From: Pseudoalteromonas luteoviolacea B = ATCC 29581
GTDB lineage: Bacteria; Pseudomonadota; Gammaproteobacteria; Enterobacterales; Alteromonadaceae
Length of the DNA stretch: 64,000 bases
Direction: 5' to 3'
Assembly (NCBI GenBank): GCA_000333235.1
Contig: CAPN01000018.1
Coordinates: forward strand, 62,001-126,000
The first letter of the stretch is position 1; each line of letters starts with the position of its first letter. The translations under genes were made by a program, and so were the position numbers. The notes under the pieces were generated by a model. It was not told the DNA's origin. It searched no databases and worked only from the letters and a program-made list of their open reading frames with translations. Positions 54,928-63,432 of the stretch are shown one piece after another.

Positions 54928-55944
54928 CTAATTAGACGACGCTCGTATCATCAAACGGACATCAATTTGAGTGCGAAGCGCAGGTTGTCCGTGTTCTAAA
55001 AGTTCTTTTAACGCCAAACACGTACGCTTACCGATCTCTTGTGCTTCAATACGCACAGAGCTCAGTGCTGGAGACATCAATTTAGAGTCTTCTAAATCAT
55101 CAAATCCGACAATTTTTATGTCTTTTCCTGGTACTAAGCCGTGTTGTTGCATTGCATCCATGACACCATATGCGACGACATCGTTAAAACAAACGATTGC
55201 GTCGGTATTAGGATACTTCGATATTAAAGAATTAAAAGCATCGCGACCGCCTTGACGATTTGTCAGCGAACACACCACGGGAGCAGCTTGAAAGCTTCCT
55301 TCGAGTGTGAGCGCAGTTTGGAATCCTTTTAGGCGCTCATGATAATCCGAAATCTGATTATTGCCTCCGACGAAAGCGGGGTGTTTAGCACCTTGTGCTA
55401 TCAAATGTTCAGTTGCAAGCAAAGTGCCCTTTTGGTTGTCTGGTAAAATCGTTGGGGCGTTCGCATAGGGGATCTCACGCATAATATTAATAACCGGAAA
55501 ACCCGAATTTATTAATTGATTGACCCATGTTTTGTCAGTGCCAGGTGCTGGGCAGATCACAAATGCAGCAACATTATATTCTTTAAGCGTTTGCACGACT
55601 TGCTGTTGACGTGTAAACGATTCATCGGTGTTAACGAGCATGGGTAACATGCCAAGTTCAGCGATGTGTTTTTCCAGACCTACCGCGAGCTGTGCGGAAT
55701 AGGGGTTAGTCAAATCGTTAATGATCAGTGCAATTAGGTTTGAGCGTTTGCTACGCAATGCCGCAGCGTCTCGGTTGTATACGTAACCGAGTTTCTCTAT
55801 CGCGCTTAGTACTTTTTCTTTGCTTTTTGCACTCACTTTATCGCTTTGCGTCAGAACAAGAGAAACCGTGGACTTAGAGACCTGCGCTTCACGGGCAACA
55901 TCAAAGATGGTGACTTTTTCAGGTTTAACTTTTTCTATTGTCAT
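54928..55944 (-). CDS. LacI/GalR-family transcriptional regulator
   Basis: This 338-residue repressor has a helix-turn-helix at residues ~11-32 (TIFDVAREAQVSKSTVSLVLTQSDKV), a hinge, and an effector domain with NLIALIINDLTNPYSAQLA and DIKIVGFDDLEDSKLMSPALSSV. It diverges from the S9D peptidase gene with a 363-base gap. No sugar transport or hydrolase gene adjoins it and no clear palindromic operator was found, so its regulon is probably elsewhere. The nearby OprB-like porin gene is a weak candidate target. Confidence 0.88.
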   Translation of the reverse strand: MTIEKVKPEKVTIFDVAREAQVSKSTVSLVLTQSDKVSAKSKEKVLSAIEKLGYVYNRDAAALRSKRSNLIALIINDLTNPYSAQLAVGLEKHIAELGMLPMLVNTDESFTRQQQVVQTLKEYNVAAFVICPAPGTDKTWVNQLINSGFPVINIMREIPYANAPTILPDNQKGTLLATEHLIAQGAKHPAFVGGNNQISDYHERLKGFQTALTLEGSFQAAPVVCSLTNRQGGRDAFNSLISKYPNTDAIVCFNDVVAYGVMDAMQQHGLVPGKDIKIVGFDDLEDSKLMSPALSSVRIEAQEIGKRTCLALKELLEHGQPALRTQIDVRLMIRASSN

Positions 55945-56307
55945 TAGGTAAGTGCTGTGAGCAGTGAGAATAATCTATTTTCCCGAGTGTAACCTATTTT
56001 ACCTTTGCCAAGAAACCTTAGAATTTAAATTTTGCGAAATAAGTCGCTGTAACTCAATGGCTTAAAGTGTAGTTGAAGCGTTACTCTGGAAGGGTCTTAA
56101 GATAAAAATTATTCGTCAAAATAACGTCGAAAAATTCGCAATTTAGCCTTGTTCTTGTATTATAGAATGTCAGTTAACCGTATGAAAATGAACATTTCAT
56201 CGTTAAGTAACGAGTGTATGGATATTGAATAACCGAAAGCGTAAGCTTCGTATTCGTTTTTATATTCGTTTTTGATACGTGCGTGATGTATAAAAAAGGG
56301 CTTAGAA
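55945..56307. other. Divergent intergenic region between lacI-type and S9D peptidase genes
   Basis: No gene is supported in these 363 bases, and I found no convincing LacI-type palindrome or promoter pair. The region presumably contains both promoters. Confidence 0.35.
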
Positions 56308-58788
56308 ATGTTGAGATCAAGCATTTTAATAAGTGTATTGTTGTTGATAGCCAATATTAGCAATGCAACAGAAAACGCCACAGAAAATAGTGGCTATCAA
56401 ATGCCTTCTCCATCTGTGGCTGCGGTAGTTGATGCGCAATTGCTGCCTACCAGCATTGTGTCACCTAATAGCGCATGGATGGCGTTACTTGAGCGTAGCA
56501 GAGTGGTGCAGCTCTCAGATCTGGCTAGACCCGAGCTTGGGTTAGCCGGCGTTAAGTTTGACTCTGCGACTCGCATGAAAACCAATACGCGCTTATATCA
56601 AAAACTTGAGATAAAGCATGTGCAAACTGGCAGTATGCTCACCATCAATCAACTTCCCGCAGGAAAGATAGCCTATCCCAGTTGGTCGAGTAACAGCCGG
56701 TATTTAGCGTTTGTAGTTGTGGCAGATGCGGTTAGCACGCTGTGGGTTTACGATGTTAATACGCGCAAATTACAACAATTAAGCGATGCCGCGATTAACG
56801 GTATTTTTGCCAAGCCTTACGAATGGCTTAGCGATAACACCGGTGTGCTAGCGACGGTCGCGGTGAATCACAGTGAAACACCTCCAACTAAAGATGCGCA
56901 ACCTTTAGCACCAATTGTACAGACGACCTCAGGGGTTAAAGCACCGGCTCGAACGTATACCAATTTACTTGCGTCGCCTCATGATGAAGCGTTGTTTAAG
57001 TTCTATGGTCAATCACAACTCGTGAAAATGGCACTTGAGGGATCGGTTCAGCCTATCGGACCTGCACTTATCATTGCTGACTACAGCGCCTCACCCGATG
57101 CTACAAACTTATTAATTGGTATGATTGATGCGCCTTATTCTTATCAAGTGCCATACACCCGATTTCCAACGGTATGGCAAGTATGGGGAATGCGCGGTCA
57201 TCCACTTTACGAGTTAGCCCGACAACCCTTAGCCGAAGACATTCCTCAAGGTTTCGACAGTGTCAGAAGTGGCCGTCGTGATTTTCAGTGGCGCTTAGAT
57301 AAAGGCGCAACCATTGTATGGGCTGAAGCGCAAGATGGGGGCTCGATGAAAGCAGAAGTACCTCATCATGATTATTTGTATCATATTAGTGCCCCATTTA
57401 AGCGTGAACCAGAGCTGTTCGCCAAGCTTGAATGGCGCTTTAGTGACATTCAATGGGCAGACGATAACGTCGCAATGTTAACTGAATGGCGATTTTCAGA
57501 CAGAAAAGTACGAACCCACATTGTTTCGCCTAGAAGTGCAGATGAGAACCGCGTGTTATTTTCAGAGCGCAGTTACAACGATGCCTACAATGATCCCGGT
57601 AAGTTTGTCAAAAAAGTTAATGTGTTAGGCGTTCCAGTGCTTCATTTAGTGGGTGGACGTTACTTGTATTTAACGGCAGAGGGGGCATCGCAAGAGGGGA
57701 AAACGCCATATTTTGCCCGTTTTGATGTTAAAACCAACACCACAGAAAAACTTTGGCAATCTCAAGCTCCGTATTATGAGCGTGTAGACGCTATGTTGGA
57801 TGATGAAGGCAAGCAACTCATCACAGTGAAAGAGTCGGCAACTGAGCAACCTAATTACTTCTTACGTTCTTTAGAAGATGAAATCGTAACGCAGCTGACC
57901 CGTTATGCGCACCCTTACCCAGAGTTTACCGGAGTTAAAAAAGAGCAAATTACCTATAAACGCGATGATGGTGTTGAGCTATCTGGAACGCTTTATTTAC
58001 CAGCAGGTTACGATGCCACAAAAGGGCCATTACCAGTGTTAATGTGGGCCTATCCACTGGAATTTAAAGACAAAGCCGTTGCGTCACAAAACCGTGAATC
58101 GCCTTATCAGTTTAATTACATAGGATATTGGGGTCCAATGCCTTATTTATCTAAAGGCATTGCGGTGTTCGATGATCCTAAAATGCCCATAGTTGGTGAG
58201 GGTAATAAAGAGCCAAACGACAGTTTTAGAAAGCAATTAGTAGCAAGCGCCGAAGCCGCGGTGAATGTATTAGTTGAAAAAGGTATTGCAGATAAGAAAC
58301 GCATAGCTATTGCGGGCCATTCTTATGGCGCGTTTATGGTGGCGAACCTACTTGCCCACAGTGATTTGTTTGTTACAGGTATCGCGCGAAGTGGTGCATA
58401 CAATCGTTCATTAACACCATTCGGGTTTCAAGGGGAAGAACGCGATTTTTGGCAAGCACAAGCGGTGTATGGGGAAATGTCACCTTTCTTTCATGCTGAA
58501 AAAATCAACGAACCAATACTCATGATCCATGGTCAAGAAGACCCAAATTCAGGGACTTTCCCAATGCAGTCAGAGCGGATGTTTGCGGCGCTGAAAGGGC
58601 TAGGTAAAGAAGCAAGGCTCGTCATGCTTCCTGAAGAAGGCCACGGATACCAAGCTCGCGAGAGCATTATGCATGTGCTGTGGGAACAAGAAAAGTGGCT
58701 TGAAAAGTATTTGTTGCCGCCAAAGGTCGTCGATGAAAAGCCGACGGATGCAGTGATGGAAATTCCATCGATTTCAACCGGAATATAA
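56308..58788 (+). CDS. Secreted S9 peptidase, glutamyl-endopeptidase-like (S9D)
   Basis: This 826-residue serine peptidase has a signal peptide (MLRSSILISVLLLIANISNA). An N-terminal beta-propeller spans ~100-560 and is followed by an alpha/beta hydrolase domain: AGHSYGAFM with Ser672, Asp in GQEDPNSG, and His in PEEGHGYQ. The length and the PYQFNYIGYWGPMPYLSKGI region resemble the S9D group related to plant chloroplast glutamyl endopeptidase. It should cut peptides in the periplasm or outside the cell. It is a single-gene unit with a hairpin after its stop. Confidence 0.87.
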   Translation: MLRSSILISVLLLIANISNATENATENSGYQMPSPSVAAVVDAQLLPTSIVSPNSAWMALLERSRVVQLSDLARPELGLAGVKFDSATRMKTNTRLYQKLEIKHVQTGSMLTINQLPAGKIAYPSWSSNSRYLAFVVVADAVSTLWVYDVNTRKLQQLSDAAINGIFAKPYEWLSDNTGVLATVAVNHSETPPTKDAQPLAPIVQTTSGVKAPARTYTNLLASPHDEALFKFYGQSQLVKMALEGSVQPIGPALIIADYSASPDATNLLIGMIDAPYSYQVPYTRFPTVWQVWGMRGHPLYELARQPLAEDIPQGFDSVRSGRRDFQWRLDKGATIVWAEAQDGGSMKAEVPHHDYLYHISAPFKREPELFAKLEWRFSDIQWADDNVAMLTEWRFSDRKVRTHIVSPRSADENRVLFSERSYNDAYNDPGKFVKKVNVLGVPVLHLVGGRYLYLTAEGASQEGKTPYFARFDVKTNTTEKLWQSQAPYYERVDAMLDDEGKQLITVKESATEQPNYFLRSLEDEIVTQLTRYAHPYPEFTGVKKEQITYKRDDGVELSGTLYLPAGYDATKGPLPVLMWAYPLEFKDKAVASQNRESPYQFNYIGYWGPMPYLSKGIAVFDDPKMPIVGEGNKEPNDSFRKQLVASAEAAVNVLVEKGIADKKRIAIAGHSYGAFMVANLLAHSDLFVTGIARSGAYNRSLTPFGFQGEERDFWQAQAVYGEMSPFFHAEKINEPILMIHGQEDPNSGTFPMQSERMFAALKGLGKEARLVMLPEEGHGYQARESIMHVLWEQEKWLEKYLLPPKVVDEKPTDAVMEIPSISTGI

Positions 58789-58797
58789 AGCGATAAA

Positions 58798-58825
58798 AGA
58801 GGGAGGGCGCCGTCGTGCTCCCTCT
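58798..58825. terminator. Hairpin between convergent S9D and porin genes
   Basis: An 8-bp stem (AGAGGGAG/CTCCCTCT) with a 12-base loop lies 10 bases after the S9D stop and 18 before the porin stop. The T-rich tail is short. Confidence 0.6.
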
Positions 58826-58842
58826 GTTCTTAAGGCGCTAAT

Positions 58843-59853
58843 CTAAAACGCGGCACTTAAGCGCACATTGAAAATTTGAGCGCTGCCTAGATGGTCATCA
58901 CCTGCTACGTTATCAATATAAATGAGGCCAGGTTTAATCGTTAAATAATCGTTTAGCGCGATGTCTGTGTAAAATTCATAAGTGGTTTCCGAGCCTTTGC
59001 CAACTACATCAACCTCACTTACCATGATCCCTGAATAGCTGTTTTCTAAAAGCAGCCCTAGGTAATTCAAACCAACAGACCAGTGAGTGTTTAAATCGGT
59101 AAACTTAGTATTCGCATTGCCGAATTGCACAAAACCACTCATTGAGTCAGAGAAATGGTGGTCGATCACCATATAATAATCATTGGTGTTTTCGACACTG
59201 CTTGTTTTGGTTGCTAATCCAGTGTGGTACCAAGCACCAAATCGGATTGTACTTTTAAATGCATAAGGCACCTCGATTTCAGCAATTTGAAACGAATCGG
59301 AGAAAGACAGCCGATTATCTGCATCCGAGTATGCACCTAGTTTAAGTGCCCAATGTTTAAACTGCTTGTGTATATGAGCCCCTAATTTGGGTGTAGGGAA
59401 AGTTGAGATCCCACCAATGGTGGGACTAAACCCCATCGAGGCGTTAATAAATCCACCACCATAATACGCGGCAGCAAAATCATTAGTAGCATCCATCAAG
59501 CCAAATTTTAGAAAGGTTGATGGTGCTAATGGTGTGCCAAAATAGGCCTCGTAGAATTTACTGTAATGGCTATCATCAATGTTACTGAAACTTTGCAAAT
59601 CTTGAGTAAAATTAGAGGCATTCTCGCCTCGAAAAATACTATAGCTAACAACAGAGTAGCTACCATTGGTCAAGGTATTTGACCAATCTGATTCGACGCC
59701 AATGTCCATTTTAAAGCGTGAAATCGCTTTGCTCTTTTGAGTCGTATCGGCAAACGAGGTGTCAACATCAGTTAATATAAACGGAGAATGCTCACTTGCG
59801 TAGCTATTCACTGAACTAAGAAGAAGCCCAGTAAAACTAAGATACATTTTCAT
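58843..59853 (-). CDS. OprB-like outer-membrane porin
   Basis: This outer-membrane beta-barrel has 336 residues from the ATG at 59853, which is preceded by AAGGTG. The upstream in-frame codon at 59865 is a GTG. The signal peptide is MKMYLSFTGLLLSSVNSYA. The sequence alternates as barrel strands do, includes YEAYFGTPLAPSTFLKFGLMD and GGGFINASMGFSPTIGGISTF typical of the carbohydrate-selective OprB group, and ends in ..FNVRLSAAF. It is likely a passive channel for sugars or other small solutes. It is a single gene with no sugar genes beside it. Confidence 0.75.
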   Translation of the reverse strand: MKMYLSFTGLLLSSVNSYASEHSPFILTDVDTSFADTTQKSKAISRFKMDIGVESDWSNTLTNGSYSVVSYSIFRGENASNFTQDLQSFSNIDDSHYSKFYEAYFGTPLAPSTFLKFGLMDATNDFAAAYYGGGFINASMGFSPTIGGISTFPTPKLGAHIHKQFKHWALKLGAYSDADNRLSFSDSFQIAEIEVPYAFKSTIRFGAWYHTGLATKTSSVENTNDYYMVIDHHFSDSMSGFVQFGNANTKFTDLNTHWSVGLNYLGLLLENSYSGIMVSEVDVVGKGSETTYEFYTDIALNDYLTIKPGLIYIDNVAGDDHLGSAQIFNVRLSAAF

Positions 59854-60203
59854 ACAACGTGGCACCTTATTATAAAAGCAGAGACAACAAACTCTGCTAT
59901 TTGTTTAGAACATAAGCAATAATTTATTAACTTAAACTTAATTAAAGGTGAAATATTGTTTTCCGTAAAATAAATGTCGATGTTTTATCTGACAAAGGCA
60001 CTTCTTTTGCGGCTTTTATTATAAACCCATCTAAGCCTTGAATGGCTGAAAAGTGCTTAGATTATAGATATCGACTCATTCATTGCATGTGCTACGAAGG
60101 TGATTGTAATATTAAATTCGATACTCAAAGACGGAGTAATGTGGGAAGCGGCAAAGCTCAATATGAAATATTGTCGCTCTATTCTCTTGTTAAATGATTG
60201 TAC

Positions 60204-60239
60204 TGCATATATGATTTATGCGTATATATAATGCGCATA
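60204..60239 (+). promoter_or_regulatory. Probable ccdAB promoter with inverted-repeat operator
   Basis: A consensus -10, TATAAT (60227-60232), lies 17 bp from a -35-like TGCATA (60204-60209). It is bracketed by inverted repeats TATGCG (60217-60222) and CGCATA (60234-60239). Such an arrangement fits autorepression by a CcdA-CcdB complex, which is how the family is usually controlled. The rest of the 396-base gap from 59854 shows no gene. Confidence 0.5.
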
Positions 60240-60249
60240 GGCAGTCATC

Positions 60250-60495
60250 ATGAGGTACGCATATAGTAAGCAAGCACTTAAGAAAGCTACAAACTTAAGC
60301 TTAAACAGTGAGTTGCTCGCAGAGGCTAAACGCCTAAATATAAACCTTTCGGCAACAATGGAAAAGGCACTTGAGAAAGAAGTGAGTCAACGCCTGAAAG
60401 CTGAATGGTTAGAGCAAAATTCGGATGCCATTAATGCTTGCAACGAGCTGACTGAAAACCACGGAATATTTTCTGACACTTACCGAGTATTTTAG
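60250..60495 (+). CDS. ccdA: CcdA-family antitoxin
   Basis: This 81-residue antitoxin has a ribbon-helix-helix N-terminus (KKATNLSLNSELLAEAKRLNINLSATMEKAL) that binds DNA. The acidic C-terminal tail (WLEQNSDAINACNELTENHG) wraps CcdB. Its TAG stop shares one base with the GTG start of ccdB, giving the usual coupled toxin-antitoxin order. An inverted repeat over the promoter suggests autoregulation. Confidence 0.93.
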   Translation: MRYAYSKQALKKATNLSLNSELLAEAKRLNINLSATMEKALEKEVSQRLKAEWLEQNSDAINACNELTENHGIFSDTYRVF

Positions 60496-60812
60496 TGTCA
60501 CAATTTTTGCTCTACAGAAACAACGATAAAAATTCGTCGACTGCATACCCCTATTTTGTTGACGTTCAAAGTGAATTGCTTGATGCATTGAACACTCGAT
60601 TAGTCATTCCGCTCACGTCTATCGAGATGTTAGATAAAAAAGCCCCCAGTCACCTATGCCCCGTCATTCATATTGATGAAGGTGACTTTGTAATTCTGAC
60701 TCATCAAATGGCAAGTGTGCCAACCAAAATTCTAAAAAAGCCGATAAATGATCTAAGCACTTTTAGAAACGAGATCATCTCCGCTATCGACTTTCTGATT
60801 ACTGGTATTTAA
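60495..60812 (+). CDS. ccdB: CcdB-family gyrase-poison toxin
   Basis: CcdB poisons DNA gyrase. This 105-residue protein starts with GTG at 60495, overlapping the ccdA stop. It shows the family pattern: YPYFVDVQSELLD, RLVIPLTSIEML, CPVIHIDEGDFV, HQMASVPTKIL. The last residues are LITGI, whereas plasmid F CcdB ends FWGI, where the Trp is important for gyrase poisoning. From memory, the chromosomal Vibrio fischeri homologue also ends in this way and is active, so this toxin may be functional. An IS3 remnant begins just downstream. Confidence 0.92.
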   Translation: MSQFLLYRNNDKNSSTAYPYFVDVQSELLDALNTRLVIPLTSIEMLDKKAPSHLCPVIHIDEGDFVILTHQMASVPTKILKKPINDLSTFRNEIISAIDFLITGI

Positions 60813-60833
60813 CTCTGGTAAGACCCTAGCAAT

Positions 60834-61049
60834 CTAGACATTTTTAAGCTGCTGATAATACTGTCTTTCATATTCGACTGAAGACAGTCCTCCATTTGTA
60901 CTATGGTTTACTCTTGGATTGTAGAAGCCTTCAATATAATCGAAGATATCTGCTCGAGCTTGTTGCCGAGTCGGGTAGATTTTTCGTTTTACCCTTACTT
61001 TCTTAAGCAATGAGAAGAAGCTTTCAGCGACTGCGTTGTCATGGCAGTT
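60834..61049 (-). pseudogene. IS3-family transposase (OrfB) C-terminal remnant
   Basis: The minus strand encodes ~71 residues, NCHDNAVAESFFSLLKKVRV through YNPRVNHSTNGGLSSVEYE, to a stop at 60834-60836. This is the C-terminal end of the rve integrase domain of IS3-group transposases, including the last catalytic Glu region. The rest of the transposase and the other insertion-sequence end are missing: the frame breaks at 61049, where unrelated sequence begins. It is a truncated insertion-sequence scar between ccdAB and an NTF2-like gene. Confidence 0.9.
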
Positions 61050-61065
61050 AGCCCTTAATCATGAA

Positions 61066-61497
61066 TTAATAGTAATGTCTAATTAATTTGATTTTATCAC
61101 CGCTGAATTCAAACAAGGTTACTAACCGTTGAGCATTTTCTTTAGTGTCCGATGCGCCACCTTGGTCGGTACATGGGTGCAAATACTCAACTATAACTGC
61201 ATTTAAGCCTTCAATAACATTTTTCACTTGGATGTCACATTTCCCATATTTACCTAAATAATAGAGTAAACCCTTTTTATACTCTTCTTTTGATTGAACA
61301 GCGTTAAAGCGAGGATGTTCAAATGTTGCGTCTGGTGTCAAAAGCGTTAGCAATTTATCGACATCACTCTCTTTTGAAAGTTTGTTCTCAACGGATTTTT
61401 GAGCTTCAAAATATTCGTTGACCTTATTTGATAGGCCATTTGCAAAGGCTACATTCGAAATAAATACTAAAGTGATGAGTCCATGACTAAGTTTCAT
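61066..61497 (-). CDS. Secreted NTF2/SnoaL-like protein
   Basis: This 143-residue exported protein has a signal peptide ending AFA-NG (residue 20). The body, KLLTLLTPDATFEHPRFNAV.. then NVIEGLNAVIVEYLHPCTD.. and RLVTLFEFSGDKIKLIRHYY, has the pattern of a cone-shaped NTF2/SnoaL fold. Such domains serve as enzymes, binding proteins or immunity factors, and no active-site signature is clear here. It lies in an accessory region beside an IS remnant. Function is unknown. Confidence 0.7.
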   Translation of the reverse strand: MKLSHGLITLVFISNVAFANGLSNKVNEYFEAQKSVENKLSKESDVDKLLTLLTPDATFEHPRFNAVQSKEEYKKGLLYYLGKYGKCDIQVKNVIEGLNAVIVEYLHPCTDQGGASDTKENAQRLVTLFEFSGDKIKLIRHYY

Positions 61498-61709
61498 AAA
61501 TTCTCCTTGAAGGTTAACGCGGAAATATTAGGGGGGATTAAGTTAGGCTAAAACTAGCGTTTGCCAAGCTTTAGACACCCCTTACCGAATTGATTTGTTT
61601 TCTAAATTCATAATATGCTAGCAAGGCTTGCACAATGCCGTGCACTTATCGAGACACAGCTCCATGATACCTTTAGTGATCCAGCATGATTCAGGTTTTT
61701 TTAGTGTTT

Positions 61710-62060
61710 TTATTTAATTTCATGCCACGGTGTTAGTTTATACTTTTTAAAGCCATGCCTATAGTACGAAGCCATTGCAACACCAAATAAAGTACCGGCA
61801 AAAAGCGCGGTTGAGAGTGTGTCGTAGAGCGAAATATTTTGGGTATTCCACCGGGAAAAACACATTAATAACCCCCATAAACAACTAAAGTAGAGCCCAG
61901 TTGACAGTGCATTCATCAAGAACGAATTGTAATGCGGGAAAGGAACTTTAAAGCCAAATTTGCGAAGTAATTTGATGATTGGTGGATTATAATTTGATTC
62001 CCAGATTTTTGCTTCTGTTAGCTCTTTTAGCGCAAAATGACATTTTTCTTCGTAATTCAT
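61710..62060 (-). CDS. DUF6404-family two-helix membrane protein
   Basis: This 116-residue protein has two membrane segments (~49-66 and ~84-101). It resembles a family I recall as DUF6404, with IWESNYNPPIIKLLRKFGFKVPFPHYNSF before the first helix and MASYYRHGFKKYKLTPW at the end. The family is frequent in accessory DNA, including Vibrio gene cassettes. The function is unknown. I looked for a flanking attC site and found none that is convincing. Confidence 0.72.
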   Translation of the reverse strand: MNYEEKCHFALKELTEAKIWESNYNPPIIKLLRKFGFKVPFPHYNSFLMNALSTGLYFSCLWGLLMCFSRWNTQNISLYDTLSTALFAGTLFGVAMASYYRHGFKKYKLTPWHEIK

Positions 62061-62554
62061 GATTGATTCCTTTTCATGATGGCGGGTCTGTTTATTGCCA
62101 AAAACAAACTGCGTTTTTAATGCATGATAGACTACTTAGCGTTTTTAAAATCCACGATGCAATGAGCAGAGTTCACTAAATTCAAGACCCTATGATTCCA
62201 CTCTTAATGTACCTAAATTTTGAAAGGCACACAACGCCTTGCTTAACTGGCGAAAAATAGCAGGCTAAAATAAGCGACGACTTGTTGGTCTCGGTTTTCA
62301 CTGCTCTTATTCAATAATTTTTTATTAGGCTCTTGCGTCAGTAGTGAGCAACTTTTTTAAACCGCACAGTACATCCCCCTAATCCTGCTAATTAGGATAA
62401 CGCATTGAATTTAGGTAGCTCGTTGAAGAAGCTAACTCATTCGGATATCAGCGATTGCGTCGTATTGATTGTGCCGATACAAGAGCCTTTGCATGTCTAA
62501 CACGGTAAAGTCGGTGATTCTACTTCTCTTTGGTGCGGTCATTGAGCTTCGAGC
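62061..62554. other. Gene-free accessory region
   Basis: No supported gene lies in these 494 bases between the DUF6404 gene and the decayed Fic gene. A plus-strand frame at 62469-62723 is mostly a shadow of the Fic remnant. A short sequence near 62230 (AACGCCTTGCTTAAC) looks cassette-like but lacks a matching partner. Confidence 0.4.
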
Positions 62555-62896
62555 TCACTTTAGTGGCGCTTCTACTTTATCTACAGCGTCTATCATAATT
62601 TCGGTTAGACCATCTTTGCGAGCTGAGGTCGGAAAGGGTCGTTCTTCAGACAAACCGAGCTTGTATGCTAATGACAAACGTACTGAAAAAGCATTTAGCT
62701 TTTCCCCTTCGATGGCACTCTAATGAACGATGTTTGCAAGTAAGGTATCCAACATGCTTTGTTTGTAGTTTTTAGTTTGACAAAGCATCTTTCCTAGAAG
62801 CCCCCCTTGATGTAAACGGACATCTCTCAACTTAGGAACGATTCTACTTTTATCCCAAGCAAAATTGGGCCACTCATCTTGTTCCCATATCCACAT
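62555..62896 (-). pseudogene. Decayed Fic-family protein gene (DUF4172 N-terminal part)
   Basis: From an ATG at 62896 the minus strand encodes MWIWEQDEWPNFAWDKSRIV and on to LLANIVH, the DUF4172 start of Fic proteins (AMP-transferases). A TAG then interrupts at the place where the family reads HSSAIEGE. The same frame continues SAIEGEKLNAFSVRLSLAYK through IMIDAVDKVEAPLK to a TGA at 62555-62557. The catalytic HPFxxGNGR region is absent. The gene therefore has both an internal stop and a 3' truncation. The intact SAIEGE suggests recent decay. Confidence 0.85.
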
Positions 62897-63432
62897 TTTT
62901 ATGCCAATGATGCGAAAAATAAGTGCATTCAAATCACATTGTGATTCGATTAAAGCTAGCAATAACATCAATCAAACAATGTTCAGCAACATAGTTATTT
63001 TTGTAAGGATAGATAACATAATCGAGATATCTCTTTAAGCTATGTAGTTTTATTGTATTGGTTTAGATAGGTTTGTTGTCTGCGCTTTAATTTGCTTGGT
63101 TAATTGACCATTAGCCTTTATTTTGAAAAAAGAGTGTAAAAAATTCTTTTGATTGTTTGATGGCTACATCGCTCAATTGCACTGACTTTTCCTTTCCAAC
63201 CCGACCCTAGATTAGACCTTTTTAATAAAGCCTATTTATAACTTTCCAGTCATTTTTTTCCACGCTTGGTCATCGTCCTGCGCGATAGTATTTAAGGTAG
63301 AGCGGGGCTCAATCCTTTGCTTTATCTTAGCTACCTATCATTATCTAGCCGTGACCTTGGTGTTTCTTTTGTTTCTAAATCAGAGTTGTAAGGCAATTTT
63401 TAATCCCCGCAACCTATCCCATTTTCATCCGC
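62897..63432. other. Gene-free region upstream of the Fic remnant
   Basis: These 536 bases show no supported gene on either strand. They include the upstream region of the Fic remnant and the 3' flank of the metallophosphatase gene. I see no strong hairpin or repeat. Confidence 0.4.

Noticed and set aside
62469..62723. 84-codon plus-strand reading frame
   Set aside because: It lies opposite the Fic remnant, whose minus-strand translation matches a known family; the plus-strand frame has no recognisable features.
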